From assembly GCA_963820775.1 (NCBI GenBank), contig CAWGBF010000008.1:124001-188000 (forward strand): 64,000 nucleotides of DNA, written 5' to 3'. Position numbers and translations under genes: made by a program. The first letter of the stretch is position 1; each line of letters begins with the position of its first letter. Below the pieces are notes generated by a model. It did no database searches. It saw only the letters and a program-made list of their open reading frames with translations, and had not been told where the DNA came from. Below, piece after piece: positions 55,219-64,000 of the stretch. This stretch comes from Roseiarcus sp963820775 (GTDB lineage Bacteria > Pseudomonadota > Alphaproteobacteria > Rhizobiales > Beijerinckiaceae).

Positions 55219-56730
55219 CTAAGCGAGAGCGAGGCGCAGCATCTGATAGGAATAGGGCGGCAGCCTGGCCGTGAGCAGCCCGTCCTTGACCTCCGCGCCC
55301 GACCCCTTCTTTGGAGCAACAGCGAGAGGCGCGCTTAAGGTGTTCACGGCTTCGAGGTCGGCGTTGGTCATCACCTTGTGATCCGCGATTCTGGCCTTGA
55401 ATCCTTGCAGGTCGAGCTCGACCTCGAGCGACTCGCTGGCATGCCGGTTGACCGCGAAGAACGTCAGCGTGCGGCTCGCCTCATCGTGAACGCCGGCGAT
55501 GTCGAGGTAGGGAACGTTGTCGGCGACCTGAGAATCGTAACCCGGCGATTTGACGCCGAGCTGGAGCGCATCGCCGCGCCCGTAAACGGAGGCGAAGAAA
55601 TAGGGGTAGAAAATCGTCTGCCGCCACGCCGCCCCGCCGGGCTCGGTCATGATCGGGGCGATGACGTTCACCAGTTGCGCGATGCAGGCGATCTTGACCA
55701 CGTCGGAACGACGGATGAAGGTGTTGAGGATGCATCCGACCTGGAGCGCGTCTTCAAAATTGTAGATGTCTTCGAGCAACCGCGGCGCATGCGGCCAGCC
55801 TTTGGCGCCGCCAAGGATTTCTCGATCCCGCACGTTAGAATGATACCAGACGTTCCATTCGTCGAAGGAGATCGTTACCCTCTTGCGGCTGCGCTTGTTG
55901 GCGCGAACAAATTCGATCGTCGAGGCGATAGCTTCGATATAGGCGTCGAGCTTGGCGTTCAGCGCGAGGTATTCGGCGGCGTTCTTGGCTCGGTTGGCGA
56001 AATACATGTGCAGCGAGATGTGGTCGACCGCGTCATAGGTGTGCTCGAGGACGATGCGCTCCCACTCGGGATAGGTCTTCATATCGGCGTTTGACGAGCC
56101 GCAGACGATGAGTTCAACCGAAGGATCGAAGGCGCGCAGCGTCTTCGCCACTTCGTTAGCGAGGCGGCCATATTCATCGGCGGTCTTGTGGCCGACCTGC
56201 CACGGTCCGTCCATCTCGTTGCCGAGACACCAGTGCTTGACGCCGAACGGTTCGGCGCGGCCATGCGCCTTGCGCAAGTCGCCCCACGCGCTGCCGGTTG
56301 GGCCGTTGATGTATTCGACGAAGTTGCGCGCGTGATCGAGTCCGCGCGAGCCGAGATTGATGGCCAGCATCACCTCCGCGCCTGCAGATTGGCACCATTC
56401 GGCGAACTCATGCACGCCGACCTGGTTGGACTCAGACGTGTGCCACGCGAGATCAAGTCGCGTCGGCCGGTTCACCCGCGGGCCGACCCCGTCTTCCCAA
56501 TTGTAAGCCGAGACGAAATTGCCACCGGGATAGCGAACGATTGGAACCTTGAGTTCGCGAACAAGGTCGATGACATCCTTGCGCATCCCGTTGGCGTCAG
56601 CGGTCTTATGATCGGGCTCGTAGATACCGGTGTAGATCGCCCGGCCCAGATGCTCAAGAAAGGCGCCGTATAGACGGTCGTCGATTGTCGCGATCTTGTA
56701 GTCCCGATTGGCGATAACCGAGGCGCGCAT
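55219..56730 (-). CDS. Alpha-L-arabinofuranosidase, glycoside hydrolase family 51
   Basis: 503 residues, normal for GH51. YGAFLEHLGRAIYTGIYEP opens the barrel; VRYPGGNFVSAYNWEDGVG, WCLGNEMDGPW (acid/base Glu in GNE) and ISFDEWNVWYH (nucleophile Glu in DEWN) are the defining motifs. A C-terminal beta-sandwich ends with PPYSYQMLRLAL. No signal peptide, so it acts on imported arabino-oligosaccharides in the cytoplasm. The start at 56730 follows GGGAGGAACA. It is divergent from the sugar ABC operon (57047 onward), with which it must work. Confidence 0.94.
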   Translation of the reverse strand: MRASVIANRDYKIATIDDRLYGAFLEHLGRAIYTGIYEPDHKTADANGMRKDVIDLVRELKVPIVRYPGGNFVSAYNWEDGVGPRVNRPTRLDLAWHTSESNQVGVHEFAEWCQSAGAEVMLAINLGSRGLDHARNFVEYINGPTGSAWGDLRKAHGRAEPFGVKHWCLGNEMDGPWQVGHKTADEYGRLANEVAKTLRAFDPSVELIVCGSSNADMKTYPEWERIVLEHTYDAVDHISLHMYFANRAKNAAEYLALNAKLDAYIEAIASTIEFVRANKRSRKRVTISFDEWNVWYHSNVRDREILGGAKGWPHAPRLLEDIYNFEDALQVGCILNTFIRRSDVVKIACIAQLVNVIAPIMTEPGGAAWRQTIFYPYFFASVYGRGDALQLGVKSPGYDSQVADNVPYLDIAGVHDEASRTLTFFAVNRHASESLEVELDLQGFKARIADHKVMTNADLEAVNTLSAPLAVAPKKGSGAEVKDGLLTARLPPYSYQMLRLALA

Positions 56731-57046
56731 TGTTCCTCCCACTTAATATCAGGAAGTTAGATATATTGGATCCGCTTCAGCGCAGCGAGTCAAGCTGTGT
56801 CTCGACGCGGGTCGACGCGCACTTTTGCCAGGTAAACCTGGAAGAAACGTCAGCCGAGCCGACCTCTTTTAGCCCAACTTCTCGAATTGTTCCATGCGCT
56901 CTGTATCAAATTTGCTGATTGAAAATCCTTGGCGCCTCGCGCTTTCCTCGCTACCATCCCGCTAAGGCTTCCGGAAGGCGCAGATTCCGGAACTGAGCGC
57001 CTGCAACGCGGGGAAGCCGCCGGGCCATTTTTGGGAGGAAGTCGAG
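56731..57046. promoter_or_regulatory. Divergent control region between GH51 and the sugar ABC operon
   Basis: 316 bases with no gene. Near the GH51 start (about 56751-56773) lies an AT-rich element, GGAAGTTAGATATATTGGA followed by TCC, with GGA/TCC ends. It resembles the imperfect dyad in the ArsR-GH2 spacer. A GGGAGGAAG ribosome site precedes the binding-protein ATG. No -35/-10 boxes are convincing. Confidence 0.4.
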
Positions 57047-58321
57047 ATGATCCGCAAAGTCCTTTACGCGACCTTGGCGAGCATGGCGCTGACTGTCGGC
57101 GCGGCGCGCGCCGAAGACACCATCGTCTGGTGGGATTTTCTGAGCGGCGGCGACGGCGTCCGCATGAAGGCGATGCTCGAGGAGTTCAACAAGGACCATG
57201 CCGGCAAGGTCAAGATCGACGCCACGACCTCGGAATGGGGCACGCCGTTCTACACCAAGGTCCAGACTGCGGCCGCGACAGGCCAGGGGCCCGACGTCAT
57301 GACCTACCATGAATTGCGCATGCCGCTCGGCGTGTCAGAGGATGTGGTCAGCCCGCTGACACCCGAGGAGCTGGCCGCCGCGGGCATCAAGCCGAGCGAC
57401 TTCAGCCCCGCCAATTGGAAGGCAGCGCAAGGCCCGGACGGCAAGCAATATGGCGTGCCGCTCGATATCCACTCGATCATCCTGTATTACAACAAGGATC
57501 TCCTGAAGAAGGCGGGTCTGCTCGGCGACGAGGGGAAGCCAAAGGGGCTCGACGGCGCGGCGAACTTCGACGCGGCTCTCGCCAAGCTCACCGCGAACGG
57601 CGTTGTCGGCCTCTCAACGCCAACGGCGGACAACGCCACGATGTGGCGCATCTTCTATACGCTGCTCAGTCAGCAGGACGGCAAGTTCCTGACGGACGGC
57701 AAGTTCCTCGACGGCGCCAACCTCGACAAGGCGACGACTGCGATCGCCGAAATGCAGAAATGGGTGAAGAGCGGCGCGACCCCCGCGAAGACCGAATATC
57801 CCGCCTCGATCGCGCTCTTCACGTCCGGCAAGGCTGCGATGCACATCAACGGCGTCTGGGAAGTGCCGACCATGGTCGACCTCGCCAAGAAGGGCCAGCT
57901 GTTCGACTGGGGCGCGATCCAGATTCCGACTTTCTACGCGCATCCCGCGACCTGGGCGGACTCGCATTCGTTCGCCATTCCTAATCGCCAGGGCAACCCG
58001 GTTGACGCCGCCAAGCGCAAAGAGGTCCTCGACGCCATCCACTGGTTCAACGAACATTCGGTCGAATGGGCAGGCGGCGGCCATGTCCCCGCCTATCTGC
58101 CAGTGCAGGAAAGCGCTGAGTTCAAGGCGCTGAAGCCGAATTCCGATTACGTTTCGCTCGCCAAGACCGCAGTGTTCGATCCGGTGTCGGTGCTCGCTGG
58201 CGTCGCCTCGCCCGTCTACGACGCCGCCGGCAATTACGTGATGCCGGCGATGAACGGCGAAATGGCTCCGGCCGACGCGGCGAAGCAGATGCGGGATGAT
58301 CTCCAGGGCCAGGCCAAGTAG
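57047..58321 (+). CDS. Extracellular solute-binding protein family 1 (arabinoside uptake predicted)
   Basis: 424 residues. Signal peptide MIRKVLYATLASMALTVG, cleavage near ARAE. SBP_bac_1 features: IVWWDFLSGGDGVRMKAML, TGQGPDVMTYHELRM, YGVPLDIHSIILYYNKDLL, SGKAAMHINGVWEVPTM, DSHSFAIPNRQG. It collects a sugar or oligosaccharide in the periplasm for the permeases that follow. The GH51 gene divergent from it and the GH2 gene downstream suggest arabinose- or galactose-containing plant oligosaccharides. Confidence 0.92.
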   Translation: MIRKVLYATLASMALTVGAARAEDTIVWWDFLSGGDGVRMKAMLEEFNKDHAGKVKIDATTSEWGTPFYTKVQTAAATGQGPDVMTYHELRMPLGVSEDVVSPLTPEELAAAGIKPSDFSPANWKAAQGPDGKQYGVPLDIHSIILYYNKDLLKKAGLLGDEGKPKGLDGAANFDAALAKLTANGVVGLSTPTADNATMWRIFYTLLSQQDGKFLTDGKFLDGANLDKATTAIAEMQKWVKSGATPAKTEYPASIALFTSGKAAMHINGVWEVPTMVDLAKKGQLFDWGAIQIPTFYAHPATWADSHSFAIPNRQGNPVDAAKRKEVLDAIHWFNEHSVEWAGGGHVPAYLPVQESAEFKALKPNSDYVSLAKTAVFDPVSVLAGVASPVYDAAGNYVMPAMNGEMAPADAAKQMRDDLQGQAK

Positions 58322-58402
58322 GCTCGACGCTGCGCTTGACGCCGGTCGGAGCAAAACGCCGGCCGGCGGCGTTTCAAGCGCGGGTTGGAGAGCGCCAAGG
58401 CG

Positions 58403-59284
58403 ATGCTGAGGAGCAAACGCAGCGAGATCCTGGCCGCGTCCCTATTGATGGCGCCGTTTGTCATCACCTACGGCGCGCTGTTCATCTATCCGACAATCAA
58501 GATGGCGCAGCTCAGCCTGACCAACGCGCCGCTGATCGGGCCTGGGAAATGGGTGGGCCTCGATAATTATTTCCGTCTGGCGTCGGACCGTTTGTTCTCG
58601 GTCGCGATCAGGAACACGCTCTATTTCGTCATCCTCTCGGTCATCCCGAGCACGCTCGTCGGTCTTTTGGTCGCGCTCGGGGTGAATCGCCTCAAGGGCT
58701 GGCTGCAAAGCGTCGTGCTCGCCGCTTTCTTCCTGCCCTACGTGCTGCCGGTGTCGGTCGTCTTCAGGATCTGGCAGTGGATGTGCGACAAGGATTTCGG
58801 CATTGCGCAGCACGTTGTCCAGCTCTTCAACGATGGACAGCGCCTCTCGATCTTCCGCACGATCCCACTGTTCATGCCGGCGGTCGCCATCGTGACGATC
58901 TGGTGGCTCATCGGTTTCAACGTCCTTCTGTTCATCGCCGGCCTGCGCAACATCTCGAGTGAGATCTATGAGGCTGCGGAGCTCGACGGGGCGGGCCGCT
59001 GGACGCAGTTCCGACGCATCACCTGGCCTCTGATCTGGCCCGTGACCGTCCTCGTGTTCACGATCCAGCTGATCCTGCAGCTCAAGATTTTCGATCAGGT
59101 CTATCTTTTCTCGCAGGGCGGCAGGGTCGATACGACCATCGTGATGGTTCAGTACATTCTCAAGCAAGCCTTTCAGATGAATAAGGGCGGACTCGCTGCA
59201 GCCGCGTCGATGGTCCTCTTTGTGCTCATCGCCGCGCTCTCCGTGTTGCAGTTTCAGCTCTTGCGCGCCCGAGGCGAGAGGTGA
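58403..59284 (+). CDS. Sugar ABC transporter permease (MalF type)
   Basis: 293 residues with six membrane helices. Start at ATG 58403; a TTG at 58385 in frame adds six residues. ILAASLLMAPFVITYGALFI is the first helix, LSLTNAPLIGPGKWVGLDNY the typical first periplasmic segment, SSEIYEAAELDGAGRWTQFR the EAA loop, and FSQGGRVDTTIVMVQY the late loop. Its end overlaps the next permease, whose GTG start lies inside its TGA. Confidence 0.91.
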   Translation: MLRSKRSEILAASLLMAPFVITYGALFIYPTIKMAQLSLTNAPLIGPGKWVGLDNYFRLASDRLFSVAIRNTLYFVILSVIPSTLVGLLVALGVNRLKGWLQSVVLAAFFLPYVLPVSVVFRIWQWMCDKDFGIAQHVVQLFNDGQRLSIFRTIPLFMPAVAIVTIWWLIGFNVLLFIAGLRNISSEIYEAAELDGAGRWTQFRRITWPLIWPVTVLVFTIQLILQLKIFDQVYLFSQGGRVDTTIVMVQYILKQAFQMNKGGLAAAASMVLFVLIAALSVLQFQLLRARGER

Positions 59285-60170
59285 GCGCCTCGGTCGAGAC
59301 CAGCGCTGACGTCTCCGCGTCGCCGCGCGCCCGCCGATTGGCCCGTCTTCGCCATCTCGATCTCGTTGGGCTCGTCATTACGGCGGCGACCGTCATCGGC
59401 GCGGTTTTATGGGCGTTCCCGCTCTATTGGGGACTCGTGACGACGTTCAAGCCGGAGAACGAGGTCGTGCGTCCGGAGGTGCAGCTTTGGCCGGAGCATT
59501 TCACCTTCCAGAACTACATTCACGTCCTCTTGGAGACGAAGATCGGCAGCTGGTACGTCAATTCGCTCATCACGTCGGCGGCGGTCACGCTCCTTGTCGT
59601 CGTGACGGCGGCGGCCGCGGGATATGCGATCTCGCAACTGAGTTTTCCCGGCCGGCGCATTTTCTGGTGGATCATTCTAGCGAGCTTCATGATCCCGATC
59701 CCGGCTTTGACCGTCAACCATTTCATCCTGATCAACCAACTCGGCCTCATCAACTCGCTGCCTGGCGTCGTCCTGCCGCAGCTCATCGCGCCGGTCACGG
59801 TCATTATCTACAAGCAGTTTTTCGATTCGGTGCCGAAGGATTTTCGCGAGGCCGCTATGATCGATGGCGCGAATGAATTCCAGCTCCTGTTCCGCATCTA
59901 TTTGCCGATGAACTGGGGCATCACCACCGCCTTGGCGATCATCACGTTCATCGCCGCCTGGAACCTCTTTCTGTGGCCCTTTGTCGCCGTGAATTCCGAG
60001 GACAAAATGAACATCACCGTCGGGATCACGCAGGTTCATGACGCCTTCGGCGTCCAGTATGCGCGCGATCTCGCGGTCGCCATGGTCGCGGCGCTGCCCG
60101 TCGCGCTCGTCTACCTCATTTTTCAGCGCCGGGTGACGCAGGCCATCATGCTGTCGGCTGGGATCAAGGA

Positions 60171-60174
<4 letters not shown>
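59281..60174 (+). CDS. Sugar ABC transporter permease (MalG type)
   Basis: 297 residues from a GTG overlapping the previous stop (GTGA). FPLYWGLVTTFKPENEVVR and WPEHFTFQNYIHVL are MalG-type, NSLITSAAVTLLVVVTAAAA the second helix, KDFREAAMIDGANEFQLLFR the EAA loop, and AWNLFLWPFVAVNSEDKMN the conserved late region. Inner-membrane partner of the MalF-type subunit. Overlaps the ATPase start in ATGA. Confidence 0.91.
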
Positions 60175-61289
<1,115 letters not shown>

Positions 61290-62294
61290 GGAGCGTACGA
61301 TGGCGGCGGCGCCTTCCGACGCTCACGACTCGGTCGTGAGTTCTCAGTACGATGTCCTGATCGTAATTGCCGAAGCCGCGGCCGAAGATGTTGACGCCGC
61401 CTGGGTGGCGCGCGTCCGGCTTGACCTCGATTCTCACCCGAATCGAATGGTGGGCGGAGAAGTCGAGATCCTTCGAAGTCAGGGACGAGATTTTCACGCC
61501 GTCGACAAACGCCCCGTCGGACGTCACCCTCCAGCTCTTCAGCATGCCGTACTGGCTGCCCTTCAGCTTCCACCAGTCGGGCGTATACAGGCCCCGCTTA
61601 TCGCCGAAATCGCCCGGGCTGGTCCAGACGCCGAGCTCCCTTCCGTTGACCGCGACAGTGATGTCGGATGGCCAGTCGGAGGCGGTTCCGGGAACCTCTG
61701 AGGAAAGCTCGATCGACAATTCGAGCGCAGTGACAGCCTTGCCGACCTGCCGGGCATTATTGGGAAACTGGTACTCAACGAAGCCGCGCATGAACCACAT
61801 GAGTCCCGCATTCATCCTGTTGGGATCGAGGAAGGTCCCTGGCACGTCGAGGAGGCCAATCACCCCTTTCGGCGAGCAGAGCCCGCAAGGCGCGCTCACT
61901 TCGCAGCTGGTGTAGAGCCCGATCGGCATCGCGACCTCGATGGCGTTGGCGTTGACGCCGCTGACATCGTCGCGGAGCATCACCAACACCTCATCGAAGA
62001 CTGAGAAGCAGAGCTTCTGATTGCCCTTTCGACCCTTTTGGGTTTCCGTCCGAATGAGGCCGGCATTCTCCAGAATCTGAAGATGGGACGAGACGGTCGA
62101 TTGCGGAAGGTTGAGCGCCTCAGCGATGTCGTTGACATTGACGCCCGGCCGGCGATGCAGCAGGCGCAACATTCGCGCCCGCGCTGGCGAAGCCAAACCG
62201 CGCAAGACGTCCGGCCGCTCCGCGGGGTCGATCACCAGGAAATTGCGCGACATTCTCCAGCCTGCTCGAACTTCTGGTTTTTGTATCAGCTTTT

Positions 62295-62315
62295 CGGATA
62301 GTTTTATAATTTCCG
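62295..62315. promoter_or_regulatory. Imperfect AT-rich dyad, candidate ArsR-type operator
   Basis: In the 99-base spacer between the divergent ArsR-type and GH2 genes, CGGATAGTTTTATAATTTCCG forms an imperfect dyad with CGGA/TCCG arms around an AT-rich core. ArsR-type proteins bind such imperfect palindromes over promoters. A similar AT-rich element occurs between GH51 and the ABC operon (56751-56773). Confidence 0.4.
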
Positions 62316-62352
62316 CCCACGTCGGGTTTGCAACCTCATCGCGGAGCCTCAA

Positions 62353-64000
62353 ATGGATGCTGACGTCGCGGGTCGTCGCCCGACACTGGCGCTCGATGGG
62401 TTGTGGGACTTCGCATTCGACGGTCCAACCGCGCGGCTCGACGGCGAGGGCCATACGATCCGCACGCCTGGGATCTGGCAGACGCAATTTCCGGCGTTAC
62501 GCAACGCGCAGGGGATGGGCCGCTATCGGCGTGGCGTCCAGATCCCGGCGGGTTGGGCGGATAAGAGCATTCACCTCATCCTGGAAGGCGTCTTCCACGA
62601 ATCAGTGATCCTGGTGGATGAGGCGGCGGTCGCCGTTCACGGCGACGGCTGGACCCCGATCGAAATTGACCTGACGCGCGCACTTGCCGGCAAGACCTCA
62701 TTCGTTCTCGGCGTCGATGCGCGAGTCCCCCACGATCGCGATGGCGGCCGCTTCAGCCAATCGCTCGCGGCCAAGCAGGACTGGTACGGGATCCAAGGCG
62801 GAATTTGGAAGTCCGCGCGTTTGGAGGCGCGGGACCCAATCCACATCGCCAAAGCCTGGGTGCAAACATCGTTCGATCTCAGGAAAGGCGTCGTGTCGGT
62901 GAGCGGTGAGTTATCGCGCGCCGCGCCCGCGACAACTCTGCAGGTCACGCTCTCGCGCGGCGGCCAAGAGGAAGCGCGTCTGATTTATCACTTCCAATCG
63001 GAACGATTCCTGGCGGCGCTCGCGATTCCCGGGGCGGAGCCGTGGTCGCCGGAAACGCCCAACCTTTACGATCTCCTCGTCGAACTCATCGTCGGCGACG
63101 CAACCGTCGATGCGACCGAGCGAACCGTCGGCTTTCGGCAATTCGAGGCGCGAGACAGCCGGCTTCTTTTGAATGGCGAGCCTTTCTTCATGTTCGGCGT
63201 TTTGGATCAGGATTGGCATCCCGAGGAGGAATGTCGTCCGCCCAGCGCTGAATTCCTTGAGCAGCGTTTCGCTAACGCCAAAGCGATGGGACTCAACACG
63301 CTGCGCTGCCACGTCAAGATTCCTGACCCGCTCTATTTCGAGCTCGCCGACCGGCTCGGTCTCATTGTCTGGCTCGACATGCCCTACACGCAATTCCTCG
63401 CGCCGGCGACACGCGAAGACTTGCGCCGCGTGTTCCAGACATCGGTCGCAACGCACGGGCATCATCCCTCGATCGCAATCTGGACGCTGTTCAACGAGGG
63501 CTGGGGTATCGATCTCGACGACAATCCAGACGACCGCTGCTGGCTGATCGAGACTTTTGACTGGGCGAAAACGCTGATCCCGGACAGTCTGCTTGTCGAC
63601 AATTCCCCCTGCTTTCCACGCAACTACCACCTCAAGACCGACGTCGAAGACTTCCATTGGTATAACGGCTTCCCCCATCAGAACGAGGCTTTCGCCGCGA
63701 CGACGCGCGCCTTCGCGGGCCGCGCGGCCTCAACCTTTTCGCCGCATGGCGATGCGGAGAGGCGCGGCGACGAGCCGCTGATTTGCTCAGAGTTCGGCGT
63801 CTGGGGGCTGCCTCATCCGCGTGAGATTCTGGAGGCGGACGGGAGCGAGCCATGGTGGTTTGAAAGCGGGCACGACTGGAACCTCGGCGCCGCCTATCCG
63901 CATGGGATCGAAACGCGGTTTCGCGACGCGCAGCTCGCGACCATCTTCGGTGACCTCGACGGCTTCGTGAGCGCGGCGCAGGAACTTCAGTATTGCGGGC
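62353..64000 (+). CDS. Glycoside hydrolase family 2 protein (partial, runs off the window)
   Basis: 549 codons are visible from ATG 62353 (GGAG eight bases upstream), open to the window edge. The N-terminal sugar-binding jelly roll (LDGLWDFAFDG, TPGIWQTQF, GRYRRGVQIP), the Ig-like middle domain (EPWSPETPNLYDLLVE, VGFRQFEARDSRLLLNGEPFF) and the TIM barrel (MGLNTLRCHVKIPDPLYFELAD, GLIVWLDMPY) follow in the GH2 order. LFNEGWGID gives the acid/base Glu and ICSEFGVWGLP the nucleophile. No signal peptide, so cytoplasmic. Probably a beta-galactosidase, beta-glucuronidase or related exo-enzyme acting after the ABC importer. Specificity is not readable. Confidence 0.9.
   Translation, partial: MDADVAGRRPTLALDGLWDFAFDGPTARLDGEGHTIRTPGIWQTQFPALRNAQGMGRYRRGVQIPAGWADKSIHLILEGVFHESVILVDEAAVAVHGDGWTPIEIDLTRALAGKTSFVLGVDARVPHDRDGGRFSQSLAAKQDWYGIQGGIWKSARLEARDPIHIAKAWVQTSFDLRKGVVSVSGELSRAAPATTLQVTLSRGGQEEARLIYHFQSERFLAALAIPGAEPWSPETPNLYDLLVELIVGDATVDATERTVGFRQFEARDSRLLLNGEPFFMFGVLDQDWHPEEECRPPSAEFLEQRFANAKAMGLNTLRCHVKIPDPLYFELADRLGLIVWLDMPYTQFLAPATREDLRRVFQTSVATHGHHPSIAIWTLFNEGWGIDLDDNPDDRCWLIETFDWAKTLIPDSLLVDNSPCFPRNYHLKTDVEDFHWYNGFPHQNEAFAATTRAFAGRAASTFSPHGDAERRGDEPLICSEFGVWGLPHPREILEADGSEPWWFESGHDWNLGAAYPHGIETRFRDAQLATIFGDLDGFVSAAQELQYCG

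Overview
The window is GC-rich DNA from an alphaproteobacterium. The order Hyphomicrobiales (Rhizobiales) is my inference from the glutamine synthetase tail, the rml operon, a Rhizobiales-type M48/LysM lipoprotein, alphaproteobacterial palindromic repeats and many high-affinity ABC transporters for plant-derived compounds. The species cannot be named from the sequence. Long stretches (about 0.6-23.4 kb outside the rml genes and serpin, and 44-48 kb) carry many single-base frame breaks. Reading across each break restores a normal protein with its catalytic residues, so I treat most breaks as indel errors or very recent mutations and annotate whole genes across them.

Layout. 1-8.6 kb: the end of glnA, a pseudoprotease with a PDZ domain, the dTDP-L-rhamnose operon (rfbC-rfbD-rfbB-rfbA), an SNase-M48-rdgB operon and tRNA-Arg(CCT). 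9.2-23.4 kb: the most unusual part, a cluster of exported proteins. One strand carries a CHASE2 membrane sensor and a FecR-like secreted protein. The other carries OmpA-like protein, caspase-DUF4384, trypsin-DUF4384, serpin, caspase-FGE, caspase-Sel1 and a secreted protein of unknown function. It looks like a self-contained extracytoplasmic protease cascade with its own inhibitor, cell-wall anchor and sensor. 23.7-29 kb: an IS110-type transposase, debris, a ModA-like binding protein, a DUF1932 dehydrogenase and an IS1182-like element that itself carries a 111-bp MITE.

29-38.6 kb: a branched-chain-type ABC transporter converging on an operon of enoyl-CoA hydratase, remnant acyl-CoA dehydrogenase, hydroxyacyl-CoA dehydrogenase, feruloyl/coumaroyl-CoA synthetase and amidohydrolase. 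This is a beta-oxidative hydroxycinnamate pathway resembling the actinobacterial CouLMNO set. 39.5-40.5 kb: an IS481-type transposase. 41-48.7 kb: an operon joining a sugar-type ABC transporter to an acyl-CoA synthetase and a ThDP-dependent enzyme.

49.7-55.2 kb: a second branched-chain-type ABC transporter with a Tat-exported binding protein, ending in a coniferyl-alcohol-dehydrogenase-like SDR, so probably a monolignol or related aromatic uptake operon. 55.2-64 kb: a hemicellulose-glycoside locus with GH51 arabinofuranosidase, a complete sugar ABC transporter, an ArsR-type regulator with a long C-terminal domain and the start of a GH2 glycosidase that runs off the window. Together the right half describes a bacterium living on lignin- and hemicellulose-derived compounds.
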